A DNA stretch of 64,000 bases. Origin: Rhizobium pisi (lineage in GTDB: Bacteria > Pseudomonadota > Alphaproteobacteria > Rhizobiales > Rhizobiaceae). The translations under genes and the position numbers were made by a program. Numbering within the stretch: the first letter of the stretch is position 1; each line of letters starts with the position of its first letter. Below the pieces are notes generated by a model. That model was not told where the DNA came from. It was given only the letters and a program-made list of their open reading frames with translations, and ran no database searches. This document shows positions 27,623-36,815 of the stretch, one piece after another. The DNA lies in the NCBI RefSeq assembly GCF_003938655.1, contig NZ_RJJT01000005.1:62001-126000 (forward strand), read 5' to 3'.

Positions 27623-30145
27623 GTGCAGACGGAAAGCGTCAAGCAGCCGGACGACATGGCGCCAGCCTATGGCGTCGCCAAGGGTCAGACGATAACGGCA
27701 TGGGCCGTGTCCGGTCTCATCGCCAATTATTTTCCCGGCGAGCCGGCCCCGGCCGAAGATCGCGTGAACTATCGCTTCATCAATGGTTTCGTCGATGTCG
27801 GCGACCTGCCCTGCCGCAAGGCCTTCTGGTCGACCATGGTTGGGCGGCCGCTTCTGCCCGACACATCCTGGCCGACAGAAAGCCTCTATCTTCCCGGCTC
27901 GAACCGCCGCGTCGAATTCACCAGCTTCTGGCATGTGCCGACGCATGTCAGGAAATGGCTGAAGGGCACGTTCAGGACCGAGGCCCCACGCACGCTCGAT
28001 CTCGCGCTCAAGACCTGCGGCGGGGTTCGCATATGGGTCAACGGCCGGGAAGCGGTGTGCTTCGAGCCGTTTAGGCGCAACGTCGAGAGCGCAACCCGAA
28101 TACGCCTGGCGCTCGAAGCCGGGGACAACGAGATTCTCGTCCACACCGAAGACCTTGCCGAGCGCGACACGACCTGGTTCTTCGAACTCGAAATGCTGGA
28201 CGAGGAGCCGCTTTCGGTGCTGCTGCCGGTATCGCTCGACCAGGACGAGGTCCGTGAACTGGAGGCCCTGTCGCGCGGCGTGCGGCCAGTGCGCGATGTC
28301 TTCGTCAATCAGCCGCTGGAGATCATTTTCGACACGGCGCCCGCGCGCGACCTGCCTGTGGAACTCAAGGTCGTCGGCCATGGTCACGAACGGCCCATCC
28401 TCGCCCATGCGAAACTGACCCTGCGCGCCCATCAGGACCGCCTGACCGTCGATGACGTCTGCGGCATTGCCGACGGTTATCACGGTATCCACATGACGAT
28501 CGGTTCCGGCCCCGGTTCGGTCACGCGCGTCATTGACGCGGCCTTCATGAGCAGCGTTTCTCCATTGCCGGCCGAGGCGTCGCTTGCCGCCCGCAAGCGG
28601 CAGGCGCTGGAATACAGCGCCCACTTCGGCGCCAACCGCGCCGGGCGCCTCATCGCGATGATGGAAACCGACTATAGCGACCGGGAAAGTTTCGACCGCA
28701 TCGTCGATGCGACGCTCGCCTCCATCGACGCGCGGGAAGATTGCTCTGACTTCATCATGGTGCCGCTCCTGTGGCTGCTCGGCGCCTATGGCGACCGGAT
28801 GCCCGAGGCCACGGTCGATCGCATCCGCCGTTCCGTTCTCTCCTACCGCTACTGGGTCGACGAGCCGGGTAACGACGCGATGTGGTTCTGGAGCGAGAAC
28901 CACGTGCTCTGCTTCCATACGAGCCAGCTTCTGGCCGGGCTTCTCCTGCCCGACGAGGTCTTTTCAGCCTCCGGCAGGACGGGACGGCAGCAGGCCGAAC
29001 TCGCCGTCGAGCGTCTCGGGCGCTGGTTCGACAGCGTCGAAGCCCATGGGCTGGCGGAATGGAACTCGGCCGCCTACTACCCGATCGATTTCATCGGCCT
29101 CTTGGCGCTGGAACGCTGGGCAGAGAGCGGGATCGCCGATCGGGCGCGCGGCCAGATCGATCTCATCTTCCGCATGATCGCCCTTCACACGCTCGCCGGC
29201 GTGCCGGCGGGATCGCAGGGGCGCGCTTACGACAAGGAACTGCGCGCCGGTCCGCTGACCGAGCTGGCGCCCTTCGCCCAGGTCGCCTTCGGAACCGGCT
29301 TCCTCAACAACGGCGTGGCTGCTTTGACCATGTTCTGCGCCGGCGGTTACGAGCCGCCCGCCGATCTCGCCGGGCTTGCCGCACTTCCGCGAGGACGAAA
29401 CGTCGAGGCGCGCTACAGCCAGGGGCTCGAGAGCGGGAAGCTCGTGCTGTTCAAGAACGAGGCAGCCCAGCTTTCGACGGTGGTGGATCACAAGACCGGC
29501 CAGAAGGGACACCAGCAGCACGTCCTCGATGTCAGGCTGGCCGGCCACCCGATGGCGCGGCTCTGGGTCAACCATCCCGGTGAAGACGATCCCTGGGGCA
29601 ATCAAAGACCGTCCTATTGGGCCGGCAACGGCATTCTGCCGCGCGTCGCCCAGCATCGCGACGTCGCTCTCTTGATCGAAGATACGGGTGATGCGCGGCA
29701 TGCATGGACGCACGCCTATGTCGGCCGCGACGGCCTCGACGATCTCATCATTGAAGACAAGTGGCTGATTGCGCGATCGGGCAGGGGATTTTCGGCCCTT
29801 TGGGCGTCGAACGGGCTGGAGCTGATCACCGACGGCCCGACCGCCGGGCGCGAGGCGCGCTCCTACGGGGCGCTCTGCGGCTGGGCTGCAATCATCGGCT
29901 GCGGCAATGGCGACGCCTTCAAGGCCTTCATCGAGCGCCTGTGCCAGACGGCGGTTTCCTTCGATCCCGCGCATCGGCGTCTCTCCCTGACACCGCCGGG
30001 CGGCCCGGCGATGTCTCTCTCCTATGCCGACGGTCTTTCGATCGGCGGCACGGCCCGGCCGTTCACGCACGATCAGCCGCATCCGATCCTCACCCACGAC
30101 AGTGCGGCATCCGGCGCCGGCACTGACGGGCCTTTCTACTCCTGA
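27623..30145 (+). CDS. large unknown protein of the pectin-oligosaccharide operon (possible lyase)
   Basis: An 840-residue protein starting at GTG 27623, 6 bases after AGGAGG. No signal peptide or membrane segment is seen, so it is cytoplasmic. Residues ~1-310 look beta-rich, with carbohydrate-binding-like phrases (FWHVPTHVRKWLKGTFRT, RIWVNGREAVCFEPFRRN). Residues ~330-600 are helical, with YRYWVDEPGNDAMWFWSENHVLCFHTSQLLAG, GLAEWNSAAYYPIDFIGLLAL and TLAGVPAGSQGRAYDKELR. This resembles the (alpha/alpha) toroid of heparinase- and alginate-lyase-type enzymes, with aromatic, His, Asn and Tyr residues in plausible active-site positions. The C-terminal part is again beta-rich. The next gene is a GH105 unsaturated uronyl hydrolase, which needs a lyase to make its substrate, so a lyase role is attractive but unproven. 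No family name is claimed. Confidence 0.8.
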   Translation: MQTESVKQPDDMAPAYGVAKGQTITAWAVSGLIANYFPGEPAPAEDRVNYRFINGFVDVGDLPCRKAFWSTMVGRPLLPDTSWPTESLYLPGSNRRVEFTSFWHVPTHVRKWLKGTFRTEAPRTLDLALKTCGGVRIWVNGREAVCFEPFRRNVESATRIRLALEAGDNEILVHTEDLAERDTTWFFELEMLDEEPLSVLLPVSLDQDEVRELEALSRGVRPVRDVFVNQPLEIIFDTAPARDLPVELKVVGHGHERPILAHAKLTLRAHQDRLTVDDVCGIADGYHGIHMTIGSGPGSVTRVIDAAFMSSVSPLPAEASLAARKRQALEYSAHFGANRAGRLIAMMETDYSDRESFDRIVDATLASIDAREDCSDFIMVPLLWLLGAYGDRMPEATVDRIRRSVLSYRYWVDEPGNDAMWFWSENHVLCFHTSQLLAGLLLPDEVFSASGRTGRQQAELAVERLGRWFDSVEAHGLAEWNSAAYYPIDFIGLLALERWAESGIADRARGQIDLIFRMIALHTLAGVPAGSQGRAYDKELRAGPLTELAPFAQVAFGTGFLNNGVAALTMFCAGGYEPPADLAGLAALPRGRNVEARYSQGLESGKLVLFKNEAAQLSTVVDHKTGQKGHQQHVLDVRLAGHPMARLWVNHPGEDDPWGNQRPSYWAGNGILPRVAQHRDVALLIEDTGDARHAWTHAYVGRDGLDDLIIEDKWLIARSGRGFSALWASNGLELITDGPTAGREARSYGALCGWAAIIGCGNGDAFKAFIERLCQTAVSFDPAHRRLSLTPPGGPAMSLSYADGLSIGGTARPFTHDQPHPILTHDSAASGAGTDGPFYS

Positions 30146-30161
30146 AACATAGGTCTCCAGC

Positions 30162-31256
30162 ATGAACACAACATCTGTCGATAACGCCGCCCTCCTGACG
30201 ACGATCGATCGCGTGGCGACAGCTTTCAGCCGGCTCAGAGGCATCAAGGAAGGTCTGGTGACGGACAGTGCCGCATCCGGAATCCAGTTCGACGAATGGG
30301 ACTGGGAAGTCGGTGTCGGCCTTTACGGATTCTTGCGCCGCGCGATTTCCGCCAACGACCAGAAGGCGCTGCAGGAGCTCGTCGCCTGGTACAGCGGCCA
30401 GATCGAACGCGGCCTTCCGCCGCGCCAGATCAACAGCACGGCGCCGATGCTGCCGCTTGCCATCCTCGTCCAACATGTCGACCGCCCCGATTTCCGCGCC
30501 CTCGTCGAGGATTGGGCCGAATGGCTCGTCAAGGAATTGCCGAAGACCGAAGACGGCGGCTTTCAGCACGTCGTCAAGGAGCGCCTCAACGACGGCGAAT
30601 TGTGGGACGACACGCTGTTCATGGCCTGTCTGTTCCTCGCCCAGGCCGGCGTGCTCTGCGAGCGCAGCGAATGGATCGATGAGGCCGTCTACCAGTTCAT
30701 GATCCACACCCGCTACCTCTCCGATCCGGTGAGCGGCCTCTGGTATCACGGCTGGACCTTCAACGGCCGGCACAATTTCGCCAATGCCTTCTGGGCGCGC
30801 GGCAATGCCTGGATCACCGTCGCGATCCCCGAACTCTTCGACCTCGTTCCGACGCTCGGCGAGAAGGACCGCCGTTTCCTGTCGAACGTTCTCGTCAGCC
30901 AGGTGCGTTCACTAAAGGCCTGCCAGCGGCCGGACGGCATGTTCACGACGCTTCTGGACGATCCGTCCTCGCCGCTGGAAACCTCTGCTACCGCAGGCAT
31001 CGCCTATGGCATGTTGCGCGCCATCGATGCCGGCATTCTCGACAAGAGCGACAAGGTCTATGCGGATCGCGCGTTTGCGGCGGTGCTGGCTGAGATCGAC
31101 GAGGAAGGCGTCGTCCATGGCGTTTCGGACGGCACGCCGATGGGCCATGACCTCGATTTCTACCGGCGCATCCCGAACCTGCCGACACCTTACGGCCAGG
31201 CCCTGACCATGCTGCTCTTGACGGAAGTCCTTATCGAGAGCGGCCGTCGCTCATGA
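30162..31256 (+). CDS. GH105-type unsaturated rhamnogalacturonyl/uronyl hydrolase
   Basis: A 364-residue cytoplasmic protein without a signal peptide. It shows the (alpha/alpha)6 barrel pattern of the YteR/YesR family: QFDEWDWEVGVGLYGF, INSTAPMLPLAIL, DDTLFMACLFLAQAG (with the Asp-Asp of the catalytic region), SGLWYHGWTF, FWARGNAWI, and ETSATAGIAYGML near the end. These enzymes hydrate and release the delta-4,5-unsaturated uronic acid from oligosaccharides produced by lyases. The gene starts 16 bases after the 840-residue protein gene, and its TGA overlaps the next gene as ATGA. Confidence 0.88.
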   Translation: MNTTSVDNAALLTTIDRVATAFSRLRGIKEGLVTDSAASGIQFDEWDWEVGVGLYGFLRRAISANDQKALQELVAWYSGQIERGLPPRQINSTAPMLPLAILVQHVDRPDFRALVEDWAEWLVKELPKTEDGGFQHVVKERLNDGELWDDTLFMACLFLAQAGVLCERSEWIDEAVYQFMIHTRYLSDPVSGLWYHGWTFNGRHNFANAFWARGNAWITVAIPELFDLVPTLGEKDRRFLSNVLVSQVRSLKACQRPDGMFTTLLDDPSSPLETSATAGIAYGMLRAIDAGILDKSDKVYADRAFAAVLAEIDEEGVVHGVSDGTPMGHDLDFYRRIPNLPTPYGQALTMLLLTEVLIESGRRS

Positions 31257-32617
31257 GTGCGATCTCCCTCGTCGCGATTGAGGCACTCGACGGCGACAAT
31301 ACCGACCGCCTGCAGGCGGCGATCGACGGCCTTTCGGCGTCCGGCGGCGGGCGCCTCGAGCTCCTCGCCGGCATCCACGTCTGCCGGGGGCTCCGGCTGC
31401 GCTCCGGCGTCGAGCTGCATCTTTGCGCCGGCGCGATCCTGCGTCCCGTTCCAGACTATGCGGCTTACGCGCATACGCGCGTTTCGGTGATCGCGGAAAA
31501 ATCGGATCGCGGCATGATCGTGGCGAGGGATGCGCGGCGGATCAGTCTGACGGGGGAAGGGCGCATCGAAGCCGGCTGCGACAGCTTCATCACGGGAGAC
31601 GACGAGACGGTGGGAACCTTCATCCCGGCCGAATTCCGCCCCCGCGTCGTCGTCTTCGAAGGCTGCGACGAGGTCGAGATCAGGTCCATCCATATCAGCC
31701 GCTCGCCGATGTGGACGCTGCACTTCGTCAACTGCACCGATGTCGCGGTCCGCAATGTCACCATCGAAAACGACCGCCGCCTTCCCAATACGGATGGCAT
31801 CGTGCTCGACGCCTGCCGCGGCGCCGTCATCGAGGATTGCAGCATATCGACGGCCGATGACGGCGTCTGCCTGAAGACGAGCATCGGCCCGGAAGGCGTC
31901 GCCATCGGGCGATGCGAGAACATTCTTGTCCGCCGATGTGCCGTTCAGAGCTTGAGCTGCGCGCTGAAGATCGGCACGGAAACGCATGGCGACGTCACCA
32001 ACGTCGTGTTCGAGGATTGCAGCGTCTCGTCCTCCAACAGGGCGCTCGGCATCTTCTCTCGCGATGGCGGGCGGATATCGAACGTAAGGTTTTCGAGAAT
32101 TGTCGTGGAGTGCCGCGAAACGCTTGATGGTTTCTGGGGCTCGGGGGAGGCGCTGACCGTCAATGTCGTCGACCGCGTCGCCGAACGGCCCGCTGGCGCC
32201 ATCGAAAATCTCATCGTCGAGGACGTGACCGGGCGCATGGAGGGGGCAATCACCGTCATCGCCGCCGCGCCCGCCGGCATCCACAACATATGGCTGAGGC
32301 GCATCCGTTTGGACCAGCAGCCCGGGCAGCTTGGTACCGCGCAGAGCTACGACCTGCGCCCGACCAACGCCGACCTCGCTCCGAAGGCCGATGGCGGCGG
32401 CCGCGCCAATGCCTGGACCCGCGGCGCGGACGGGCGGGTGATCGGCCTTGAGCGCTATCCGGGAGGAATGCCGGCCGTCTACGTGGCTGACGTCACCGGC
32501 ATCTTGATGAACGAGGTGCGGATCACGAGGCCGACACCGTTGCCGCAAGGCTGGAACGAAATCGACGTCGTCTTCGAAACGGCGGCACCTGATGGGAGTG
32601 GGGAATGGCAGAACTGA
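31253..32617 (+). CDS. GH28 polygalacturonase-like glycosidase, cytoplasmic
   Basis: A 454-residue right-handed beta-helix protein. GH28 motifs are visible: NTDGIVL and TADDGVCLK (catalytic Asp residues), then GTETHGDVTNV where many members have G-H-G. The N-terminus (TDRLQAAIDGLSASGGGRLELLAGIHVCRGLRLRSGVELHL) matches pectate-type family members. No signal peptide is present, so it probably acts on imported short oligosaccharides as an exo-type enzyme. ATGA overlap with the GH105 gene and a 13-base overlap with the downstream ATPase gene show tight coupling. Exact linkage specificity (galacturonan or rhamnogalacturonan) is not determined. Confidence 0.88.
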   Translation: MSAISLVAIEALDGDNTDRLQAAIDGLSASGGGRLELLAGIHVCRGLRLRSGVELHLCAGAILRPVPDYAAYAHTRVSVIAEKSDRGMIVARDARRISLTGEGRIEAGCDSFITGDDETVGTFIPAEFRPRVVVFEGCDEVEIRSIHISRSPMWTLHFVNCTDVAVRNVTIENDRRLPNTDGIVLDACRGAVIEDCSISTADDGVCLKTSIGPEGVAIGRCENILVRRCAVQSLSCALKIGTETHGDVTNVVFEDCSVSSSNRALGIFSRDGGRISNVRFSRIVVECRETLDGFWGSGEALTVNVVDRVAERPAGAIENLIVEDVTGRMEGAITVIAAAPAGIHNIWLRRIRLDQQPGQLGTAQSYDLRPTNADLAPKADGGGRANAWTRGADGRVIGLERYPGGMPAVYVADVTGILMNEVRITRPTPLPQGWNEIDVVFETAAPDGSGEWQN

Positions 32618-33711
32618 AACTTTCCACCGTCAACAAGGCGTACGGCACGGTCAAGGTCCTGCATGACGTCGAACTCGACATCAAGGACGGTGAATTCGTC
32701 GTTTTCGTCGGCCCGTCGGGATGCGGCAAGTCGACCCTGCTGCGCGTCATCGCCGGCCTCGAAGAGGTCACGGCGGGCACGATCGCGATCGGCGGCAGGG
32801 ACGTCAGCGCGCTCTCGCCCGCCGAGCGCAAGATCGCCATGGTCTTCCAGTCCTACGCGCTCTATCCGCATATGAGCGTGCGCAAGAACCTCGCCTTCGG
32901 CCTTGAAAATCTGAAGTTCAAGCGCGCAGAGATCGAGGCGCGGATCGCCGAAGCGGCGAGGATGCTGGCGATCGAACCCTATCTCGACCGGCGCCCGAAG
33001 CAGCTTTCGGGCGGCCAGCGCCAGCGCGTGGCGATCGGCCGGGCGATCGTGCGCGAACCCGATATTTTCCTCTTCGATGAGCCGCTGTCGAACCTTGATG
33101 CGGCGCTGCGCGTCCAGACCCGCGCCGAGATCACCAAGCTCCATCGCGAGATCAAGACGACGATGATCTATGTCACGCACGACCAGGTCGAAGCGATGAC
33201 CATGGCCGACAAGATCGTCGTGCTGCGTGCCGGGCGGGTCGAGCAGGTCGGTGCGCCGCTCGATCTGTTCGACAATCCGCGCAACCTCTTCGTCGCCGGC
33301 TTCCTCGGCTCGCCGCGCATGAACATCCTCAAGGGCAAGGTCGCTGCCATCACGGAAAGCGGCATCGCCGTCGATGTCGCCGACGGCGGCAGGATCGTCA
33401 GCGATGTCGACCCCGCCGGCATTGCCGTCGGGCAGGAGGTTCTCGCCGGCATAAGGCCAGCCCATTTCTCGCGGTCCAGCGGACAGGGCCTGCCGTTCGT
33501 CGTCCAGTATCATGAAGGCCTGGGCACCGAGACCTATGTCTACGGCAATCTCGAGGGACAGGATGAGCAGATCATCATCCACGAGGCAGGTCATTTCGCA
33601 CCTCAGCAGGGCGACCGGCTGCTGATCGACGCCGATCCGGCGCGTATTCATCTGTTCGATCCCAAAACCGAACTTGCTTTTGCCCGTCGATCTGGACAGG
33701 GGAGGCGCTGA
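32605..33711 (+). CDS. ABC sugar importer ATPase (MalK/UgpC type)
   Basis: A 368-residue ATPase. Motifs are Walker A GPSGCGKST (~37-45), the Q-loop VFQSYALYPHMSV, signature LSGGQRQR (~134), Walker B IFLFDEPLSNLD and the VTHDQVEA switch His. The C-terminal ~130 residues form the MalK-type regulatory OB domain (RMNILKGKVAAI, ILAGIRPAHF-like). It energises the permease pair that follows and starts within the last 13 bases of the GH28 gene. Confidence 0.95.
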   Translation: MAELKLSTVNKAYGTVKVLHDVELDIKDGEFVVFVGPSGCGKSTLLRVIAGLEEVTAGTIAIGGRDVSALSPAERKIAMVFQSYALYPHMSVRKNLAFGLENLKFKRAEIEARIAEAARMLAIEPYLDRRPKQLSGGQRQRVAIGRAIVREPDIFLFDEPLSNLDAALRVQTRAEITKLHREIKTTMIYVTHDQVEAMTMADKIVVLRAGRVEQVGAPLDLFDNPRNLFVAGFLGSPRMNILKGKVAAITESGIAVDVADGGRIVSDVDPAGIAVGQEVLAGIRPAHFSRSSGQGLPFVVQYHEGLGTETYVYGNLEGQDEQIIIHEAGHFAPQQGDRLLIDADPARIHLFDPKTELAFARRSGQGRR

Positions 33712-33713
33712 CC

Positions 33714-34700
33714 ATGGCGGCTGGTGCATTGGTCTCCCAGGCGGGCGAAACGGCGATGAGGGTGGTCGAGGCTCCGATGAATGCGTTCGAGCGCGTCTTC
33801 GGCCGCAAACGCATGCCTTGGCTGTTCCTGGCGCCGAACCTCGTTCTGTTCGCCATCTTCACATTCCTGCCGATTGCGATCGCGGTCGGTTACGCCTTCA
33901 CCGGCGGCACGAATCTTTTCGTCTCGGAGCGGCCCTTCGTCGGCTTCGACAATTTCCGCGCCCTGCTTTCCTGCGGCAATTACCTGCAGCCCGGCACCTG
34001 CCAGGAATCGCTGTTCTGGACCGCCGTCTGGAACACGCTCTGGTTCGTCGCCTGCAATGTCGTCGCCACATTGCTGGTGGCGCTGATCACGGCGCTGATC
34101 CTCAACCGGGCGATCTTTGCGCGCGGCTTCTTCCGGGCGATGTTCTTCTATCCGGTTCTGCTGTCGCCCGTTGTCATCGGCCTGATCTGGAAGTGGTTCC
34201 TTGATCGCAATGGGCTGCTGAACGCCTTCTTCCAGATGCTCGGCGTCCCGCCTGAAATTTTCCTGCTCGACGTCGGCTGGTCGCGCTTCTTCGTGGTCGT
34301 GGTGTCGGTCTGGTTCCACATGGGCTTTTACACCCTCATCCTGCTCGCCGGTCTGCAGGCGATACCCAAGGAACTCTATGAGGCCGCCTCCATCGACGCC
34401 GCTTCGCCGCGTCGTACGCTGTTCAGGATCACGCTTCCCCTCCTTGCTCCGAACCTGCTCGTCGTCTTCATCCTGCTGATGATCAAGTCCGTGCAGATCT
34501 TCGACGAGGCCTGGGTTCTGACGAACGGCGGCGGCCCGGGCACGGCCAACAGCTTCATCGTCCAATACATTTACCAGATGGCATTCAGCAGCGATCTTCG
34601 CCTCTTCGGGCTTGCCTCCGCCGCATCGGTTCTCATGGGGCTAGTGCTTCTGGTTCTCACCCTCATACAGCTGCGCTTGGGCAAGCGAATGGAGTCCTGA
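33714..34700 (+). CDS. ABC sugar importer permease (MalF-like)
   Basis: A 328-residue inner-membrane permease with six predicted helices (first ~38-60, WLFLAPNLVLFAIFTFLPIAIAVGYAF). The EAA loop reads YEAASIDAASPRRTLFRITLPLL, which contacts the ATPase. A periplasmic segment with two cysteines (SCGNYLQPGTCQ) follows helix 1. It starts two bases after the ATPase stop and forms a pair with the next permease. The importer likely brings pectin-derived oligosaccharides to the cytoplasmic GH28/GH105 enzymes. Confidence 0.94.
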   Translation: MAAGALVSQAGETAMRVVEAPMNAFERVFGRKRMPWLFLAPNLVLFAIFTFLPIAIAVGYAFTGGTNLFVSERPFVGFDNFRALLSCGNYLQPGTCQESLFWTAVWNTLWFVACNVVATLLVALITALILNRAIFARGFFRAMFFYPVLLSPVVIGLIWKWFLDRNGLLNAFFQMLGVPPEIFLLDVGWSRFFVVVVSVWFHMGFYTLILLAGLQAIPKELYEAASIDAASPRRTLFRITLPLLAPNLLVVFILLMIKSVQIFDEAWVLTNGGGPGTANSFIVQYIYQMAFSSDLRLFGLASAASVLMGLVLLVLTLIQLRLGKRMES

Positions 34701-34701
34701 G

Positions 34702-35748
34702 ATGAACCCGATCAGCTTTCTCTCGCGCACGCGCCGGGCCGGACGCATCGATATCACCGACATATTGTCCTGGGTCTGGCTGGTCGGCGGAACGCTCGCC
34801 GTGCTCGTTCCCGTCGTCTGGGCGGGGCTCTCTTCGCTGAAGCCGGCCGCTGAGATCACCCGCTTTCCGCCGACGCTGCTTCCCCGCGCCGCCGTGGAGC
34901 AGACCGTGCCCGGCTACGACAAGCCGCTCAGCCTCTGGCAGGTGACGGTCGACGGCAAGTCACGCGAAATGGCCATGATCCGGCGCATCGGCCTCAAGGC
35001 CCAGATGGTCGATCCGGCAAATCCGGGCCAGCCCGTCAGCGTCGACGTCAAGGAGATCAGCCCCGTGCAGCGGCTGACCATGGCGACCGAGAACTACACC
35101 GATCCGCTGACGCGCTTCAACTTCCTGACGTTCCTGAGGAATTCGGTGTTCGTCACCGTGGTTGCGACGCTTCTGACGCTTGTTGTCAATGCCATGGCGG
35201 CCTTTGCGCTGTCGAAATACAAATTTCGCGGCGACACCACGGTCTTCGTTATCATCATTTCGACCCTGATGATCCCGCTCGCCGTCGTCATGGTGCCGGC
35301 CTATCTCGTCATCGTCGGGGTCGGGCTTGCCGACAATCTCTGGGGCGTCATTCTGCCGACGATCGCTTCCCCGACGGCCGTCTTCCTGCTGCGGCAATAT
35401 ATGCTGACGATACCCGACGAGCTGATAGAAGCGGCGCGCGTCGATGCGGCGAGCGAATTCTGCATCTTCTGGCGCATCATCCTGCCGCTGACGGCGCCCG
35501 CTCTCGCGGTTCTCGCGATCTTTTCGGTGCTCTGGCGGTGGAACGACTTCCTCTGGCCGCTTATCGTCCTCAACAGCCGCGAGAATTTCACCCTGCAGGT
35601 CGGCCTCAACGCCTTCCAGGGCGAGTTCTCGGTGCAGTGGCATTATATCCTGGCAATGACCTTCCTCAGCCTGCTGCCGGTCACCGTCGTGTTCCTGTTC
35701 CTGCAGAAGTACATCACGACGGGTATTGCCGGAACAGGCATGAAGTGA
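34702..35748 (+). CDS. ABC sugar importer permease (MalG-like) with enlarged periplasmic loop
   Basis: A 348-residue inner-membrane permease. The first helix is at ~20-40. The next ~100 residues (RFPPTLLPRAAVEQTVPGYDKPLSLWQVTVDGKSREMAMIRRIG...QPVSVDVKEISPVQRLTMATENY) form a long, mostly beta-like periplasmic insertion before helix 2 (~140), so the protein is longer than typical ~280-residue MalG relatives. The EAA loop is IEAARVDAASEFCIFWRIILPLTAPAL. It starts one base after the preceding stop and is the last gene of the operon. Confidence 0.93.
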   Translation: MNPISFLSRTRRAGRIDITDILSWVWLVGGTLAVLVPVVWAGLSSLKPAAEITRFPPTLLPRAAVEQTVPGYDKPLSLWQVTVDGKSREMAMIRRIGLKAQMVDPANPGQPVSVDVKEISPVQRLTMATENYTDPLTRFNFLTFLRNSVFVTVVATLLTLVVNAMAAFALSKYKFRGDTTVFVIIISTLMIPLAVVMVPAYLVIVGVGLADNLWGVILPTIASPTAVFLLRQYMLTIPDELIEAARVDAASEFCIFWRIILPLTAPALAVLAIFSVLWRWNDFLWPLIVLNSRENFTLQVGLNAFQGEFSVQWHYILAMTFLSLLPVTVVFLFLQKYITTGIAGTGMK

Positions 35749-35831
35749 ACGAGGTCGGCGTATAGACCCCGGGCGTTGAGAAGCCCTCCTGGCAAGCCGT
35801 AGAACCGCATTCCACGTCTGATTGCGCAACT

Positions 35832-35866
35832 GAAGCGCGCCGCATCGAACCCATGCGGCGCGCTTC
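35832..35866 (+). terminator. terminator hairpin after the importer operon
   Basis: A perfect 14-bp stem (GAAGCGCGCCGCAT at 35832-35845, ATGCGGCGCGCTTC at 35853-35866) with a 7-base loop is followed by TGCGTTT. It lies 84 bases after the last permease gene. The T-run is short, so strength is uncertain. Confidence 0.65.
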
Positions 35867-35900
35867 TGCGTTTAGCGGCGGCTATACGAATCGAGCACGC

Positions 35901-36122
35901 ATGTCCGATTTCCGCATAATAGGGAGTGCGTCACCGGCCTCCATCGATTTCAACGATGCCGTCCGGCAGCTTCAGCAGAGGCTGCGGGCAGTGGCACAAT
36001 CGACCGGTCAGATCGATAGCGGGACCCGCGAGATCGCCGTCGCACTCCGCAAGACCGCCTCGGCCATGGCTGCGCCGGCGCGTAGCGCCAGCGGCCCGTC
36101 TCGCTCGGCAATCCGGGCGTGA
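35901..36122 (+). CDS. possible small protein of unknown function
   Basis: A 73-residue frame from ATG 35901 (MSDFRIIGSASPASIDFNDAVRQLQQRLRAVAQ...) with a plausible helix in the first half and a Ser/Ala-rich tail. No strong ribosome site and no family resemblance. It could be a genuine small gene, a remnant linked to the decayed toxin-antitoxin locus downstream, or chance. Confidence 0.25.
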   Translation: MSDFRIIGSASPASIDFNDAVRQLQQRLRAVAQSTGQIDSGTREIAVALRKTASAMAAPARSASGPSRSAIRA

Positions 36123-36243
36123 GAGAGAAAGAATGGCGGAAAGGCCCCGACCTTTCCGCTACGAAGAGGAGCGGTTCAGGCTCGATCGCCTGAGCCGCTT
36201 ATATCGTTCTAGGACTGCCTTTCACGCTGTTTCGCATGTGCGT

Positions 36244-36268
36244 TTGTTTCATTTGTTTCGGTTGTTTC
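36244..36268. repeat. three TTGTTTC direct repeats at 9-bp period
   Basis: TTGTTTC occurs at 36244-36250, 36253-36259 and 36262-36268, separated by two bases each. It lies about 85 bases upstream of the decayed antitoxin gene and could be its former operator or part of its promoter. Confidence 0.5.
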
Positions 36269-36351
36269 GAATAAATGGTGACACTCGACGACGAGAATGC
36301 TTGTTTATGACCTACCTAAGTGTCTGCCCGCAAATGCCACAGGAGATGAAA

Positions 36352-36815
36352 ATGCATGCACTCATGGACCAGACGCATGAGCCGTTTGTCGCCGATGAGG
36401 CGGAATCGGTTATTGCGCGCAAGGCTGCAGATAAACTCAAAGCCGTCGCAGAGGCGAATGAAGACGGTGCAGATCACGCTCGACGGCACTGAAGACAAGA
36501 AGATCATTGTCCCGCTTCCGGCGGGCCGTCGGGCTGATCTATGAGGTTTTGGAGGCGATGGCCAATCGGACGCCGATGTCCTTGATCCCCTATGATGCGG
36601 AACTGACCACGCAACAAGCCGCGGACTATCTCAACGTGTCCCGTCCGCATCTGGTACGTCAACTCGAAGCCAACAGACTTCCCTATCGAAAGGTCGGCAG
36701 CCATCGTCGCGTGAGGTTTGCAGATCTCATCGAATATGAACGCGCCTGCAAGCAGGAACAGAAGAATGCTCTAGGTGAGTTGAACGCCGAGGCGAGAAGA
36801 CTAGGGCTCGAATGA
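36352..36815 (+). pseudogene. frameshifted antitoxin with excisionase-type HTH
   Basis: Three reading frames must be joined to recover one protein. MHALMDQTHEPFVADEAESVIARK... runs in the first frame up to about 36465. VQITLDGTEDKKIIVPLPAG continues in the second frame up to about 36525. VGLIYEVLEAMANRTP...ELTTQQAADYLNVSRPHLVRQLEANRLPYRKVGSHRRVRFADLIEYE follows in the third frame to the stop at 36815. The first shift fits one extra G near 36466; the second is a net +1 near 36526. The intact protein would be about 153 residues, an excisionase/MerR-like DNA-binding antitoxin of the kind paired with PIN toxins. AGGAG precedes ATG 36352. The 3' part alone could still produce an HTH fragment. Confidence 0.75.
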
